From Epiperipatus broadwayi (lineage: Eukaryota > Onychophora > Udeonychophora > Euonychophora > Peripatidae), in contig JAQFVV010000512.1 of the NCBI GenBank assembly GCA_028023455.1, forward strand, positions 1 to 64,000: DNA of 64,000 nucleotides. The letters are read 5' to 3'. A model generated the notes under the pieces. The model ran no database searches. It was given only the letters and a program-made list of their open reading frames with translations, and was not told the DNA's origin. This document shows, in pieces, positions 1-13,454 of the stretch (within the stretch, counting starts at the first letter, position 1; the number at the start of each line of letters is the position of its first letter). The position numbers and the translations under genes are program-made.

Positions 1-3000
1 AATAGAGATGGATATACTACTGAAATAAAATGGATATAAATTGTAATACTGTAAAAATGTTTGGAATATTTATTGATACAGATTTATTAATATTTCACTG
101 AAGAACTGTTCTGGTACATAAAAAACCACAGCTTGGACATCATACAGAGTCTAATAAAAAAATTGGAGACACATTATTATTTAGATAAGTTTATCCAAGA
201 ATTATTTTTTTAAAAGTAGTAATAAGACAAATATATCTTATAAATCGTTTATATAATATGATATTCAAAGGAGTAAAATGTTGTATCCTTTCTGAAGGTA
301 ACATTTTTAAAAAATATTTTCAAGAATTAAAGAAAGAACCCAGGAGAATATGTTACAGAAGCGTTTTTGATATTAAAATATCCGGTCTTAGAATTATTTA
401 AAATGTATTTAGAAAAGATTTGTTTAAAAGTACTTGAAGCTTTTTTTATCTTAAAAGAGATTTATAAAAATACCAAATGAAAGTTTAAATGTATCAAGAA
501 GGAAACATATATAAAAAAGTGAACACATAGTTGAATAAAAGATGGATCCATGGAAATATAAATAGTACTTAAAAGTTTATTGAATATTTTTAAAGTTAAA
601 TTAGATGGATTGATACATCAGATACACAGAGAATATTGGTAGAGAAGATTAAAAAGCTTCATGGGATTAATTAATATTATGATTTAATAATTATCATCCT
701 AAATACTAAAACCAAGGATTATTTTCTATAAATTTTACTAAATGGATTAATAATTATTTTTATTTTAAACTTTAACGCGCTTGGAGGAGAACATTTTTAA
801 AAACTCTAGAGAAAATAATAAACATTTTGGACTTATTAGGAACTATCGTCAAGAAAGTATGTAATTATAGTTTTGATTCTTTTTATTTTGTTAACCTAGT
901 TTAAATCTAAATTTTTATATAAGATTAGGAAAAACATAAAAACATTAATTTATTAATATTAAAATTTTATAATATAACAATCTAATAATTTAGCTAAAAA
1001 TATTTTAATATAAAGTGTATGGGTGTGAATTTTTTTTATAACTGCAATGCTCAAGTGGATAAAGGAAGCCTACTGAACACGATGACTAGATAAAGGTTAT
1101 TGGTAATAATAATAACTATTGATAATTTATAATGTATATATTTTTTTGTTTTCTTTAGATCATCCATAAATTGGAAGAATGAAGTGTAAAAGTTTTTTAC
1201 GTATATGTACCACATTTCATACAACATTTTAAAAAAACATTATGAGATAGGATTGATTTGAAAATATGCATACGACGATTTTTTTTTTATTAGTGATATA
1301 ATCCAACATAACAAATAATTATGTGATTCTTTTAAAATTTTCATGTTACTGCATATTCAAATATTGTCTAATTAGATTGTATATGATTAGACATATAGAA
1401 TAATGAAGTAAGCAGACTTCTTTTGGAACAGCTAGATTGTTTAACTATTAATGAATTTTATTTATTGTTTTGTAAATGCAGGTAGTTATTTATCGATGTA
1501 AGATGTGGAAAATCTTGAGAAATAATGTTGAGATAGTGGCTTGGAAGTACTTAGTGAACAGGAAACCAAGATGATGTTTTAAGAAATAGGATGTTATAAG
1601 GAATGAAAATAATATTTAGTCTTTATCTGAATATCAGCATAGTGAACAAAGCCCTATGACTGATACACATTTTATTTGGACAGTGTTTATATTTCTTTAA
1701 ATATTTGATGTTCTAATAAAACTGAAGAAATAGCTTTAACATCGTCCCTGTACTAGAGGATATTAGGCAGGTAAATGTCATACCTCTTCGCACTGTGCTA
1801 TGATTTTAAGATATGTTAAGAGTAATACTCTAGCTTTCTTCCTTAATTCTATGCATCTGTTTTCGCTATATTTATTTCATGTAACTGCATCATTCAGTAA
1901 GATATGTTTAAGAGAAATGATAAATAATTTAGAACTTAGTTTATGTTATCGTTTTGTATAAGATTGGTTTATTTGCTTAGAAGGAATAGGACATTATAAC
2001 TTAAAATTGAAGACCCAAAGTATCCTAAGAAAAGAAAAGAATCATAGAATATATTTTGAATTTTATTTCGGAAATGAAATATAAACTTTTTTTAAAATGA
2101 GGTATCTAAACAAAGATATTTTCTTTAAAGTGATAATAATTTTAAATGCTTTAGTATTATTTTTTTTTAAGAGAAAATAAGTATTGCTTATTTTTAAAAT
2201 ACAATAGTACAAAATAAATTATGTAAACAATATGCATAGTATATTTTTTGTTTATTGATTAACAGAAATATATTGGTGATTACACTTATATCATACTAAA
2301 GTAAGGCTTAAATAAGAATATATTATGATTAGTAAACATTGTGTGATAAATACTAAAATCTAGTACTGAATTTTGGATAATATATTGTGTAACATCTTTG
2401 ACTTTGGAAGATGAAAATTTTTTTAATATTTTGAGAAATCCATACTCATTATAAAATTTTGTTTTCTATAAAATGTTTTTCTAAGTATAAATTTTTTTAA
2501 AAATAAGATAGTTTAATAATATTAAGGATAAAATGCTGTTGCTAATAAAGTAGATAAATATATTTGTAATAAGTTAACCATAATGAGGAACCAAATAGTA
2601 ACATTTTTTTAAAATTTTGTCCTAAATCTAAATAAAGATATAATTGAAATATAAATTATTTTTTTTATAACCCGTAGATCAAACTGTAAAGTAAAAAATT
2701 TAAGGATATCCACTGTAAATAGTGTAAATAAATTGTTTATTTATTTGTTGTTAGTAATAAACTTTGTTAAATTTTGTTATTTCAAAAATTTTGTGTCCGA
2801 GTTATTTATTTCTTCACATCGCTGCATGAAATCACGATATATGCATAATAATTGAAACAAATATATAATTTTGCACAAAAGATAAATAGAGAATTATTTT
2901 AAGAATTTTAAATATTTTATTGGTATTCATTATAATTAAATAATTATAATTTTACATTGTTTTATTGGTCATAAATCAGTTATCACAATAGTATACTGAA

Positions 3001-3690
3001 TTATTTGCTATCAGTTGCCACACATTCTTTGTTTATCAGATTATCATATGCTACCACGTATTTATTATATTATTACATGAAGGTAAAAGATTATATAAAT
3101 TATTTTATTATTTTATTATGGTAATAAAAATATAACGAAAAGAAAAGATATCCAGTAGTAATTAATCAATGAAGAATATTACTATTATTATTTATTATTA
3201 TTAGTTTAAGTGTAGTAGATTATGACATAAAATCCCTTCTCATATTTTACTACCGTATTTTTAAATTAACTTAGAATAAACTTTATGAACCTGAGATTAT
3301 TTTATTGAGCTAGATTATTACAAATAGAAGATTAAGACTTAATTATTAGTTTAATCTTAGTGAGTAGAAGTTATTAAAGTCGTAAGAATACTATGAGTTT
3401 GTTATTTAAAATAGTAATAAAGGGGGATAGTGTTCTTATGCCATTGATTGGCTCAATGTAATCTATCTTGTCACCTGTATTTTCACTTCAAGTCTCTTGA
3501 AAATATTAAATATTTATTTAATTTATTTTTATAAACTGAACCTTATTCATATTTTAAATTTGAGCTAGTGAAATATTTTAATTTTAATGATGAATATTTT
3601 AGTTATTAATTATTAACTGAGATAGAACCCGTTTTATTTTATATCATATATTATCTGGAAGTGAGGATGCATGAGATTACAGGTTAAAAT
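1..3690 (+). repeat. Long non-coding interspersed repeat LR1, copy 1 (5' end outside the window)
   Basis: No open reading frame of note. The stretch aligns collinearly with the minus strand of about 59,040-62,700 and partly with the plus strand of 54,380-56,600. Shared landmarks in order: a GGATCCATGG block near 545 (partner near 62,180), an AAAAAGCTTC block near 652, a GGAGAACATT block near 785, ACAAAGCCCTATGACTG near 1647 (partner near 61,105), CAAAAGATAAATAGAGAA near 2876 (partner near 59,900), ATTATGACATAAAATCCCTT near 3220, GAACCTGAGATTATTT near 3287, and GATAGTGTTCTTATGCCATT near 3426 (partner near 59,330). The distance from the first to the last landmark is about 2.9 kb in both complete copies. 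The repeat seems to end near a GAAGTGAGGATGCA motif at about 3,660. Identity as LTR, Helitron or other element is unknown. Confidence 0.7.
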
Positions 3691-3836
3691 TTATATATAT
3701 ATAATAACAGTTATTGTATTTTACATTTATATATATATCAATAGATGGTGTTTTACCAAAACTACCGAAAAAGCGTATATTTGTTTATATAAACGTCAAA
3801 AGAGTCAGCATTCACTATCTCTTTCGTTTGCCCACC

Positions 3837-3880
3837 CTCAGATCAGCTGATTACAACCTAATTTGCTATCATCAGTGAAG
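3837..3880 (-). ncRNA. Degenerate hammerhead motif (family C, upstream unit)
   Basis: This is the direct-repeat partner of the motif at 4278-4322. The CTGATGA box is intact (complement at 3869-3875) and the palindromic stem III ATCAGCTGAT is kept, but the GAAA box reads GTAA. One core adenine is therefore replaced and activity is doubtful. Confidence 0.55.
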
Positions 3881-4277
3881 GATAGAGTTAGAAACTCAAT
3901 TTATATAAGGATAGAGTTAGAAACTAGATCTAAACACTGACTCCAAGCGTTTATGCAAAAAGTTTCTATCAGTTTGCAAGCATGAATTTTTCAGACCTGT
4001 AAACTCTTCAAACCCAGCCTAACAAGCCAGATAGCTTCATGGGTCTGATCTCAATTCAGTTTCACCACATAGTCAAAGCCTCTGCAATATATATCATTGC
4101 AAAAACTTTTAAAGGTACATTTATGAACAACAAAAACAAGTTATAATCACGTACCTTGGTGTCGCTTGTATTTATGATCAATAGATGGCATTTTACCAAA
4201 ACCACCAAACAAAGTGTATATTTGTTTTCATAAACATCAAAAGAGTCAGCATTCACTATCTATTTTATTTGCCCACC

Positions 4278-4322
4278 CTCAGATCAGCTGATTTCAAGCT
4301 AATTTGCTATCATCAGTGAAGG
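4278..4322 (-). ncRNA. Hammerhead ribozyme motif (family C, intact core)
   Basis: Read on the minus strand: CTGATGA (4310-4316), a short hairpin with AGC pairing to GCT, then GAAA, then the 10-nt palindrome ATCAGCTGAT followed by C. The palindrome would form stem III between two molecules or two adjacent units. CTTCA before the core can pair with TGAGG after the predicted cleavage site to make stem I. All conserved core residues appear present. Cleavage is predicted but not demonstrated. Confidence 0.68.
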
Positions 4323-4330
4323 ATATAGTG

Positions 4331-7300
4331 ATTGTTTAAAACATTTGTTGCCATGTAGACATAAACAAATTAACTCTAACTTTAATTCAAAAGCAAAAAA
4401 TAGACAAAAACTCATCATTGGCTTAGATAATGATGTTTTCTTTAATTTGAAGTGTAAAAAGAAATACAATTTTATGCATTTTAAGATGCATTAATTGCTT
4501 TTGTGCCTGACTCTGATAAGATGTTACATAATGAATTATCATATTTCAGTTATTCTCTCACTAAAATATTATAATCAAAGACTGAATTTAAATATAGATG
4601 ATAAAAATGTAAATGAACATTTATCAGTTACCAATGTATTAAATATAAGTTCTCAGAACAATGGTTAAACTTAGATAAAAGTATTTTGAGAGTAGTTTGA
4701 AGTTATAATATGAACTTAAATCCATGCCTTGGCTCAATCTATCTTTGTAGTGTGAAGAATTTATTCTACTCATGAAAATAATTAAGGATGCCAATGCGAA
4801 CTTAAGTTTTTAAAAATGTGATGCTGTCAGAAACATAATTTCATCATTATCCCAATGAACTTTGTGGTTGGCTGAAGAAATACAAACTCATTTCTTGGAT
4901 ATTGCTATATATAGATATATCAAGTGCAAAGGATTAATATCATGATTATCTGCATGTTTGTACATGACTAATGTTAAACTATTATGGTCAAAAAAGCAGT
5001 TTGGTTATAACACATGTCATAAGAATGTGGGGTGTTGCCATGCATCTAAAATAAATTGTCAATATATATTTGCATGTATCATGAAAAGTAATTATGCTTT
5101 ATATATACAATATAGTGTAATGGTCAAGTTTCATCCATTTGTGTAACAGAACCTAGAATCCTGACAAAGAGACCAAAGCTGACCAGACAAGGAGTGAGAC
5201 ATCCCAAATCTGACACTTCAACTCATCTGCCAGTACTCCAAAATTCAAGGCCCTACAAATGTACACACTTGAAGTTACATGTAGTATACTCATTTTTTGC
5301 AGTCAGCATAGGGTAGGGAGAAACATGAAATTTGGGACTTAAATATATATAATAACTAAATTTAATTGCTACCCACATGAAATTAAGAATAACATTCATA
5401 AACGGTAATTACTGCATAGATAATTATATACATATATATAATTAACTAAGACTGAATTGGATTGAAGTAAGAACAAGAAACCATATAAAACCAGAATAAA
5501 TTTAACATATATTTATTAAATAAATAGAACATCAATCAATGTAGAAAGGCACCCAGGAGTTATCTCCTCATTAAAACTTTAATTATTAATATGAGTTGAC
5601 CTATTTAAATAAATCACTAAATGGTGCCTACTTTAGTTCATGCCAATTCCTATTGAAAGTGATAGCTACTATTATAAAAATGCTGCACCAGTCTTAGGCA
5701 AAATATTTATGGTGACATTAATAAATTAGTAAATCATGAGCATATAAATTAGCTCAGAGTTGCGATTGAACCTAGAAACCAAAGTTATAAATTCCAGGTT
5801 AATACTGAATAATTAAATTATGGGACTCAGAATTAGCTCTATGAGATCACCAGCATGCTACAGCACTGGCAAATTACAATAACAGAGCATCCTGTGGACA
5901 GATTAGAGACAAGGGTTTTTGTGACAAACACCAGTACCTAGTGACTGAGTGTCATGCTGCTAAAAGATCATGGTGGCTAACATGACTTCCTGGAATTTTA
6001 CATTAGGTCTTACTAGTGTACACCCCAAAAGAAGGTAAGATGGGGTGGTTATTCTTGATGTTTCATCTAAAGGAGAAGATGCAGCAAGATGTTAAACATT
6101 GAATGTGAATTTTATATATCTAATCCACCAAGTGAAAATATAACATTAAGTATTATTACAGAGATACAGGGGCAATAGCCTGGCCTAATTAGTATTATGA
6201 GGCAATTCTAACAATGTTATATAATCAAGCAACATTAAAGGGATAAAGAAAATATAATAAAACTCTAGTTTATAGGTTTCAATCTATACATAGAAATTAT
6301 TATGAGGATGGGGAAAGTATATTTGATTGACTGGCCAAATAATTACTGAACATACTTTCATATTACTAAGACTAGTATATTCAGAAATATCAATAAGACG
6401 AAATTTAATTTAACAATAAGCAGCAATACATTTTAAATTAAATAAGAATTATAGGAATTCAAACCAGTGAGCATGGAGAATTTCATTAAGTAAATAGTTA
6501 TGGGAAAATATTTGCAATTATATCTCTGAATATTTATTATGTTTAAATGCTTGCTTCTTTGAAGCATTGGCATGTAAATAACAAAAATAACAGTAAAAAA
6601 AATATTATAGGCACAACTATAATGATAGACAAAGAAATTAGTATAGGTTACATTTAGTTTAATTAAGATATTTATATAGATATAGGTAAGTTATACAAAT
6701 GATATAGTATATACTTTATCAAGAATTTATAATGAAACATTTATAGGATTTAGAAAATTACATTAGTTTATCATTTGCTAGTGTTAAACTTTTAAGTAGA
6801 AAATTTGGTTTTAGAAATAGTTCATTAACACAGAGCTATATTGGAATTTCTGATTACTTGATGGACTGGATAAGAAATTGGCTTTCAGGTATTGTGGTCT
6901 TCTTGAGTAGGCTGTTGCTGGGAAGGATAGTTTTATGTTGCATCTCCAGTGTTTGAAGCATCAGTTGGCAATGATCACATTATTCTTTTAGTGGGTTTAG
7001 AAGCTGTGATCACGTTTTCCAGTCAAATCTTTCAAAGATTGATCTGACATGAATTGGGTATGGGGACATTCTTCTAAAATTAATGACTCCCATCTCAAGC
7101 TCAAAATATACTCTATTTATACTTTTATTTCAAAGTACTTGATTAGAAAAAACCTGTTTTACCTGGAAACTGATTAACTCTAAAATATCACACTAATTTG
7201 TAAGATTTCCCAATTCAATCAAAATTACTTCTTCACATATAATTCTTATTTGTTATTTATAGTTTATCAAATAAGTTTTTTGGAAAGTTTTTTCACATTA

Positions 7301-10078
7301 CATAATGTAAAAATATGATCTTGTTGGTATAAGCAATTACATTATTTTTTCCAAGAAATGAAGATGTTAATACTAAAAAAATAGGTTTCTGATTGACACT
7401 TAACATTTTCTTTATCCATTTTATTCCCAGACATAAATGGTGATATTATATTTAAAGAAGTGTTATACTGATGTTACTATGTATTAGTCACTTTATTGGT
7501 TTAATTTAGTCCAATTTAATCACTTATATCTAATAATAATGAATGTTAATTTAAGTTGTATTTTGTTGTTAGGTAGCAGGTATAATCATGGAAAGAGTTT
7601 TAATTTCCATCATCTATTTTATATTGCGATAAAAATTATTTACCTTTTGTTTGTCAAGACTAAAAATAAATTCACATCTATTTTGAAAGTTATTTTTATT
7701 TCTAATATATTTTATTTATTTCATTTCTATTTTGTTAACAAATATATGTTTAGTTTTATATTTAATAATGGTTCTTTGAGAATTTATAATCCTACATAAG
7801 TGAGAGCATAAAAATACTACATGTACATAAGTGATAATTTCAGATACAAATATTTTTGTTATTTATTAAAATATTATCATAAGTACTTTAAAAAACTACC
7901 ATCATTTGTAATAGATTTTACAATGTTTTAAATTCTATAATTTTTTTTAAAAATTTTTTCATTCATAATGTTACATATGTCAACAATTAATTATATATTT
8001 TACACCATGACCTTAGTAACATTGTATAAACGTAAAAAAAGATTAGCATCATCCTGGAATTAAAAATAAAAAATCATTCATGGAATAAAATTTGTATTAT
8101 TGTTTAGCAATAAATAAAAAATATTTCTATTAGGTGCTACCAAATATTTATGTATGTATTTATGGATATTATTACTCTGAATATTTAAATTGCTTTAATA
8201 TGTTTTTGTTTAAATGTATTTTCAAGTTGATTGTTCAATATTTTTCTATTATATGACTCTTCCATAAGATAGGAATTGGTTTCTAACCACCTTCAACATA
8301 TTACAAATAAATAAATACACACTGTACTGCTATGGTATTTCCATTTTTTTTTCTTTAAATGAGTGCATTTCCTATTTTAAGTTTACCATGTTACAATAAT
8401 TAACTAGAAAAAAAATAATTATTGCTTGTGAAAGAATAACCCATGAAAAAATACAGCAATGTCTACATAGACATACATATTCAGAACATTGATTCCTTAG
8501 CTCACGTGGTGATTGAATATTGTTTATATAAAACATGTATAATTAGAAAATGTGATACAAGATTTTGTAAAGAGGGATGATTGTTTTATGGGAGAGTGGG
8601 GATATGTAATGCACCCATAATAAATAAATGAATTGGAATATGTATAGCTAGGTAAAATCTTATAATAAAAGAAAAAGACTTTTTAATAAATTTATAACTG
8701 AACCATTACATAGGCAGTGAAGAAAGTCAATATTTTATCTATTAATTAGAATAACAATCAGATCAATATTGAATGTGCATGTACAGACAATGCCAACCCT
8801 TTAAGACCATTATATCACCTTTATAACTGCTAAAAGTAAAATACCTCTCCTAGGAATACTTTTTACTTTTAGTGAGATATTATCCCAGTAAGCATCCAGA
8901 TAATTAACTGGAATATTAACAAGAGAAGATCTTAAATGTTCCTAGTATTTTATTCCAAAGCTATTTTAAATAAACAAAAAAAACCTACAATTTAAGCCAT
9001 CAGTTTTATGCATATTACAAACACAAAACAATATTATTGATAAATATTGTCTTAACTAAATTTTATACAGTGAGATGTGGTCAGAAAGAATTCAAGCCAA
9101 ATTAAAAATTAAAACAACATATTTGTTTACACATCGAATCATAACTACAACAAGAATAAAATAAGATATAATTGAACTAATGACAACGTTATTTAGTATA
9201 GTTTATTCCAATTTAAATTAGGAAGTAATAGTTTACAATTTCAAGTTTAAAGAAAGTTTATAAAGACAATGTAAATCTTAACCCTCGTAGTTCATTTAAG
9301 TCTAGATTGAATTGATTTTCATACATTGACTTAGGTTTTGTCTATAGATTTTATGGAGTGATTCCCCCTGTCCTTTAGTGTTCATAAATGGTATTTTGAA
9401 TTGATTTCTGCTTTCTTTAGCTGCTTGAAACTTTTTTCTGAGATGATATCTACCTTCATTTCATTGTTCTGCAGTAGTCATGGATGAATGATAGGTTGAT
9501 GTCTTACCAATCTCAGGTCACATATTTTGGTCACATCTCAGGCTATCACATATGTAGGAACTGCATAATGAAACACTGAATAAACACGCTTTTTGAGAAT
9601 CTATCAGAGCATGATGATGTTATATGTATCCACATAGATTTCTGTACATTGCTAGACGTCCATTATTAAAAAAAACCACAATATAAGTTAATGATAGCAA
9701 AATTACCACTGTTGAATAGCCTGAATAACTTCAAAACTATGTTGAATAATTTTAATACCTGGAATAATAATCTTCTGGAATAACTTCTATAATAATAATG
9801 ATTTAACTAATAATTTATTAACTTAAATACCCTGGATAAACCATTGTCTGAGTTGCATACATCATTAATCGCTTTCAATCTTTTTTTTCTTTTTTTAAAT
9901 TACAGATTACTGTAAAATAACTCAATCTTTTTTTTTTTTTTTGATTAGATAATTTACAAAATTATTTTACATTCTGACCAGATAATGATTATTTTATATT
10001 TTATTGAATAACTTTACATTTCATTTTTCTTTTCAAATCAATACATTCAATTTTAAGATAATATTTTAGAATCTGTAG
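4331..10078. other. AT-rich stretch without recognisable gene
   Basis: No open reading frame of convincing length or composition and no recognised transposon protein on either strand. Two patches (about 5,150-6,080 and 6,840-7,080) are slightly less AT-rich and may be eroded transposon sequence, but I recognise no motif. A patch at 9,280-9,660 likewise looks like eroded sequence with no readable frame. Confidence 0.5.
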
Positions 10079-10195
10079 GTTTTTTTTTTTTTCAATATGT
10101 CATAGATTCGGCCTGGAGGCGAACCCACAACCGTCTGCAACTAACTACTTGCTTGCAAGGATGCTGCGACGACCTCTCGGCTAACAAACCTTGAC
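10079..10195 (-). mobile_element. tRNA-derived SINE (head type 2), with 13-bp target site duplication
   Basis: On the minus strand: leader GTCAA, an A-box-like TAGCCGAGAGG, a B-box-like GGTTCGCCTCC, then CTATGACATATTG and a run of A. It is flanked by a perfect 13-bp direct repeat, TTAGAATCTGTAG, at 10,066-10,078 and 10,196-10,208. That is the signature of LINE-mediated target-primed insertion. Closely similar heads are at 52.78 and 53.15 kb. The tRNA of origin is uncertain: the anticodon loop region contains TGC, but the stem pairing is poor. Confidence 0.8.
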
Positions 10196-10830
10196 TTAGA
10201 ATCTGTAGTTTTTTAAAAAAAAAATAAAAAAAAATATTTTTCAATGGCTTTATTTAGCCAATGATTGCCTTCATCAAAATTTCTTTTAACTATAAAATTT
10301 ATTTAAAATTCCTAAACTGTCATTATAATTCCGTTATTTTTTTCTCTCTTCTATTTTTTTATTATTTTAAATTGAGATGAGAATAATTGGATTTAAATTT
10401 TATTTCTCCTTTTATTTAATTCTTAAGCATCTTTTGTGCTGTATTTTAAAATATTTTCCTTCTCTACTTTTTATTTTAAAGACTACTTAATTGACAGCCT
10501 TTTTATTTAATATATATATATAATTTTAACATAGCTTTTAATTTTTTTTATTTAACATGTGTATTTTACATATCTGTTTCATAGCACCCCAAACAGTTGA
10601 GGAGTAAAAATGCATCAATTTTTTTTTTCATCATTGATCAATTTTAATTCTAATCATATCATTATTAATTTTGATGGAGCTAAGGTTGTCTTCTTTGAGA
10701 GAAATGAAATCAAAAGAAGAATTAAAGAATCTTTATTATTGAAAATTTATTATTCTGAAGCAATTAACTTATTTAAGAGTTCTTTTAATATTAAGGGTGG
10801 ATGGGAAAATGAATGGATAAGTGGGTAATG

Positions 10831-10857
<27 letters not shown>

Positions 10858-10865
<8 letters not shown>

Positions 10866-10957
10866 AATTATAATTGAAATAATATTTTTAAACGGTTTAA
10901 AACAATCAACAACTTTAAACCGAGTTAAAAATATTATTTCAATTAAATACAATATTA
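10858..10957. repeat. Small foldback element next to (TA)n
   Basis: Inverted arms of about 42 bp (10,860-10,903 and 10,914-10,955) share GAAATAATATTTTTAA and end in a TTTAAAC motif at the loop. A single arm of the same sequence recurs at 18,722-18,757. Both copies sit beside TA dinucleotide runs, so it may be a short MITE with a preference for TA-rich targets. Confidence 0.55.
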
Positions 10958-10984
10958 TTTTTAATTAAATATTTTTATTTATTT

Positions 10985-10987
<3 letters not shown>

Positions 10988-11052
<65 letters not shown>
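10988..11052. repeat. (TA)n microsatellite
   Basis: About 65 bp of pure TA dinucleotide repeat. A further TA run lies just upstream at 10,832-10,861. Confidence 0.95.
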
Positions 11053-11054
<2 letters not shown>

Positions 11055-11059
11055 GTAGT

Positions 11060-13340
11060 TTTTGTAGTTCTTTACACTTGAGAAGTGTGCTTGTATCAGT
11101 GAAACCTTTGGTTGTGCTTTAATATTATTTTTTTGCTGGTCTGATTGAATTTTGGATTTGGGGGTAATTTTAATTATATCATTATATATATATATAATTA
11201 GAGTCACAATGAGGGTTTTAATAAAGCCATCCAATCTAATGACTTTGCATTTCACATGCTAATTGATTCTGTGTTAATTAAACCAAACTTATATTTTTGT
11301 AGAAGTCGTGACAACAGCATGAGCTCAATTTTTGTGGATACAGGTAGAAAATGTAGACTTTGGACTCTTTCTCTAAAAATGTCAGGGCTATCTCTAGTGT
11401 ACATTCAGCTTACAATATTTTTATTAATTGGTTGGAAATTTTTCTTTTAGCTATATTTTTACTGAGCCAGAACCTTTCTTTATAGATACATCATCATCAT
11501 ATTAATTGGAAGGTTTTACAAAACAGTCTCATCTGCAGATCAAATGTCTCTGCAAGCAAAACACCTTATTAAGTACAGAATACACTCCGAAATTTTTAAA
11601 TTTACTTATACAAACACCAGTCTATTATTTTTTTTTACTCATCATCACTCAACCTAGAACAGTACTATTATTTTTTTATATTGTTGCATCGCAAATATTT
11701 TATTCTTAACTGTATATGCTCTATTATAAACTTTTGTTTTGTCACCTCTGATGTGTCCAAACCCAGACTTATGATATGGATTACTCACAAATTTTAATTG
11801 ACACAATTCTAGAATTGACACTTGTTATTTATATTCCAAAATTTTTATTTTTTTCATCAAGAATTATTATTTATACATCAATATTAATTTCTCTCGAATT
11901 ATTTGACTTCTATTATTTTTATTTTTGTTACTCAGACGCTAAAAATATCTTATTTTATTTACACATTATAAGAAAAATTTTAATGATATTTCTTTGTCAC
12001 AATCCAGGGACATTGTTGATAAAATCTATCTCTGCCAATCTATCTGATCATTGGAGTACTTTTTAGCTGGAAGTTGTTTATTTTGACACCTTTATTTTGA
12101 TTACCTTGATAGGTTTTTAGAATACCTGTTCCTGCAAGGGGAATGTGAATCATCCCTTAGTCTTTCTTATTGATATGCATGAGTCATATCTGAGTTGCTT
12201 CTGGTTTATCTGAAAATTTTTGTTCTTTCAGGGCTACCAGAAAACTAGCTCTTTCTAAAACTTCTCCAAGAGTTTCTCCTGTGTCCAAATTTTATGACAT
12301 TTATGTTTTGTCTGTTAGGCTGGAGTTTAAATCCCCAGTCTTTTGTTTTGTAAGTTGGTATAGTGCTATCAAAAGCATTTAGTAATTCACCCATTTCCTC
12401 AAGCCTCTTTCACTCAGTGTCAATTGCTTTACATTATAAGCAATAATTGTGTCACACTCCTAATACGTTGTTGTTCAGATATTGGGTCAGTCATCAATAT
12501 CTTTAACTTTGCCACCCATCTACAGAAAATGATGTAAATAGTTCACCAGATCACATTATTTTGTGACACTTGGTATCTAATATTTTCCTGGCATTGTTTG
12601 CTCCAGTAGCTAACTAGTAGGACTTGTTTTTATTCAGTGAATGTTATGGTTTTTAAAAATGGGATTTCCACCAAGATAATCGCATGTCATTGTGAACTTC
12701 AGCTCTTCACTTAGCTGATTGAATGTAAAATACCTTTCTAAGCTATTAATGTGTTCAATGGGAGGTTCACATGTGTACCCTGACAACATACACATTTTTA
12801 AAAATTGGTTGACAATTGTGGGGTTATTGTTCTATGGGAGCATGTTTGCAATAACATAGTCCTGACTGTAATTATTAAAATCTATATAGACTTTTTTGCT
12901 CATCTTACCAATTTTTCTAAGTGTTTCACGTTGCCTACTGTTATTTAAATCTATTTTATCAATTTTATCTGCTAAATTATTAATTTCTGTCCTGGTAATT
13001 TCTATTATCCTTTCATTTTTTATTTTATTCTACATTACTTCTTCTTGTAACAGATCTATTTTTCTTTCCTGTTCTAGTTTATTTTTCTCAATTTCTTCTT
13101 AAGATGTTGCAATTTGATTTTTTTTATCTGATTTAAACTTGAATTTATCTCTTTCATAATTTCTTCTTTCATTTTCTCATGTCCCTATTTAATCTGATGC
13201 TTTAATTGTTTAATTGTTTGAGCTTTTTTCCCAAATTTTTTGCTTTATTATTATTTTGATTTTTAAGTGTGCGACTGTCTCTTTATTTTGTTTTTGAAGT
13301 TTTTTAACAGTCTCATTTCAATTTTTAAGTTTCTTGAACA
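11060..13340 (-). pseudogene. Decayed coding region, probable retroelement remnant of unknown type
   Basis: The minus strand reads through many short protein-like blocks broken by stops and shifts. At 12,890-13,100 there is a charged coiled-coil-like block (KIDLLQEE and TEINNLADKIDKID). At about 12,670-12,905 there is a block with KVYIDFNNYSQDYVIANML and later LSEELKFTMTCDYLGG. Further blocks, including VSYWSKQCQENIRYQVSQNN, lie at 12,450-12,620. I cannot assign these to a family. A gag-like or capsid-like origin is possible but is only a guess. Plus-strand frames here are antisense shadows. Confidence 0.35.
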
Positions 13341-13451
13341 TTTTTTTATTATTCTATAGATGTATATTTGCAATAACACAGTCCTGACCATAATTATTAA
13401 TATCTATATAGGCTTTTTTGCTCATCTTACCAATTTTTCTAAGTGTTTCAC
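12845..13451 (+). repeat. 87-bp direct repeat flanking 430 bp
   Basis: The segments 12,845-12,931 and 13,363-13,451 are about 90% alike (both contain CTCATCTTACCAATTTTTCT) and lie 518 bp apart in direct orientation. The second copy abuts the start of the Penelope-like remnant. It may be a duplication created during insertion or a local tandem duplication. Confidence 0.75.
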
Positions 13452-13454
13452 TTG

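Larger units (their letters stand above)
3735..4330 (-). mobile_element. Hammerhead element family C: two units in direct repeat
   Basis: Two direct repeats of about 150 bp (3741-3895 and 4180-4335) lie 439 bp apart. Each holds, on the minus strand, a hammerhead-like motif followed by a palindrome. The spacer contains a minus-strand GAATTGAGATCAGACCCAT segment that recurs in family A (17,419 and 20,399), so the two families appear related. A tandem arrangement of monomers, each carrying a hammerhead, is known from Penelope-like terminal repeats and from retrozymes. No protein is encoded. A 17-bp internal duplication (GGATAGAGTTAGAAACT) lies at about 3880 and 3910. Confidence 0.6.

Noticed and set aside
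9280-9660. Possible transposase on the minus strand
   Set aside because: Some blocks look protein-like, but I could identify no conserved residues or frame of useful length.
10965-11255. 96-codon minus-strand frame
   Set aside because: A third of it is translated (TA)n; the rest belongs to the decayed minus-strand region.
12896-13102. 68-codon plus-strand membrane-like protein
   Set aside because: Complement of a charged coiled-coil-like segment on the minus strand; the hydrophobic character is an artefact of reading the other strand.
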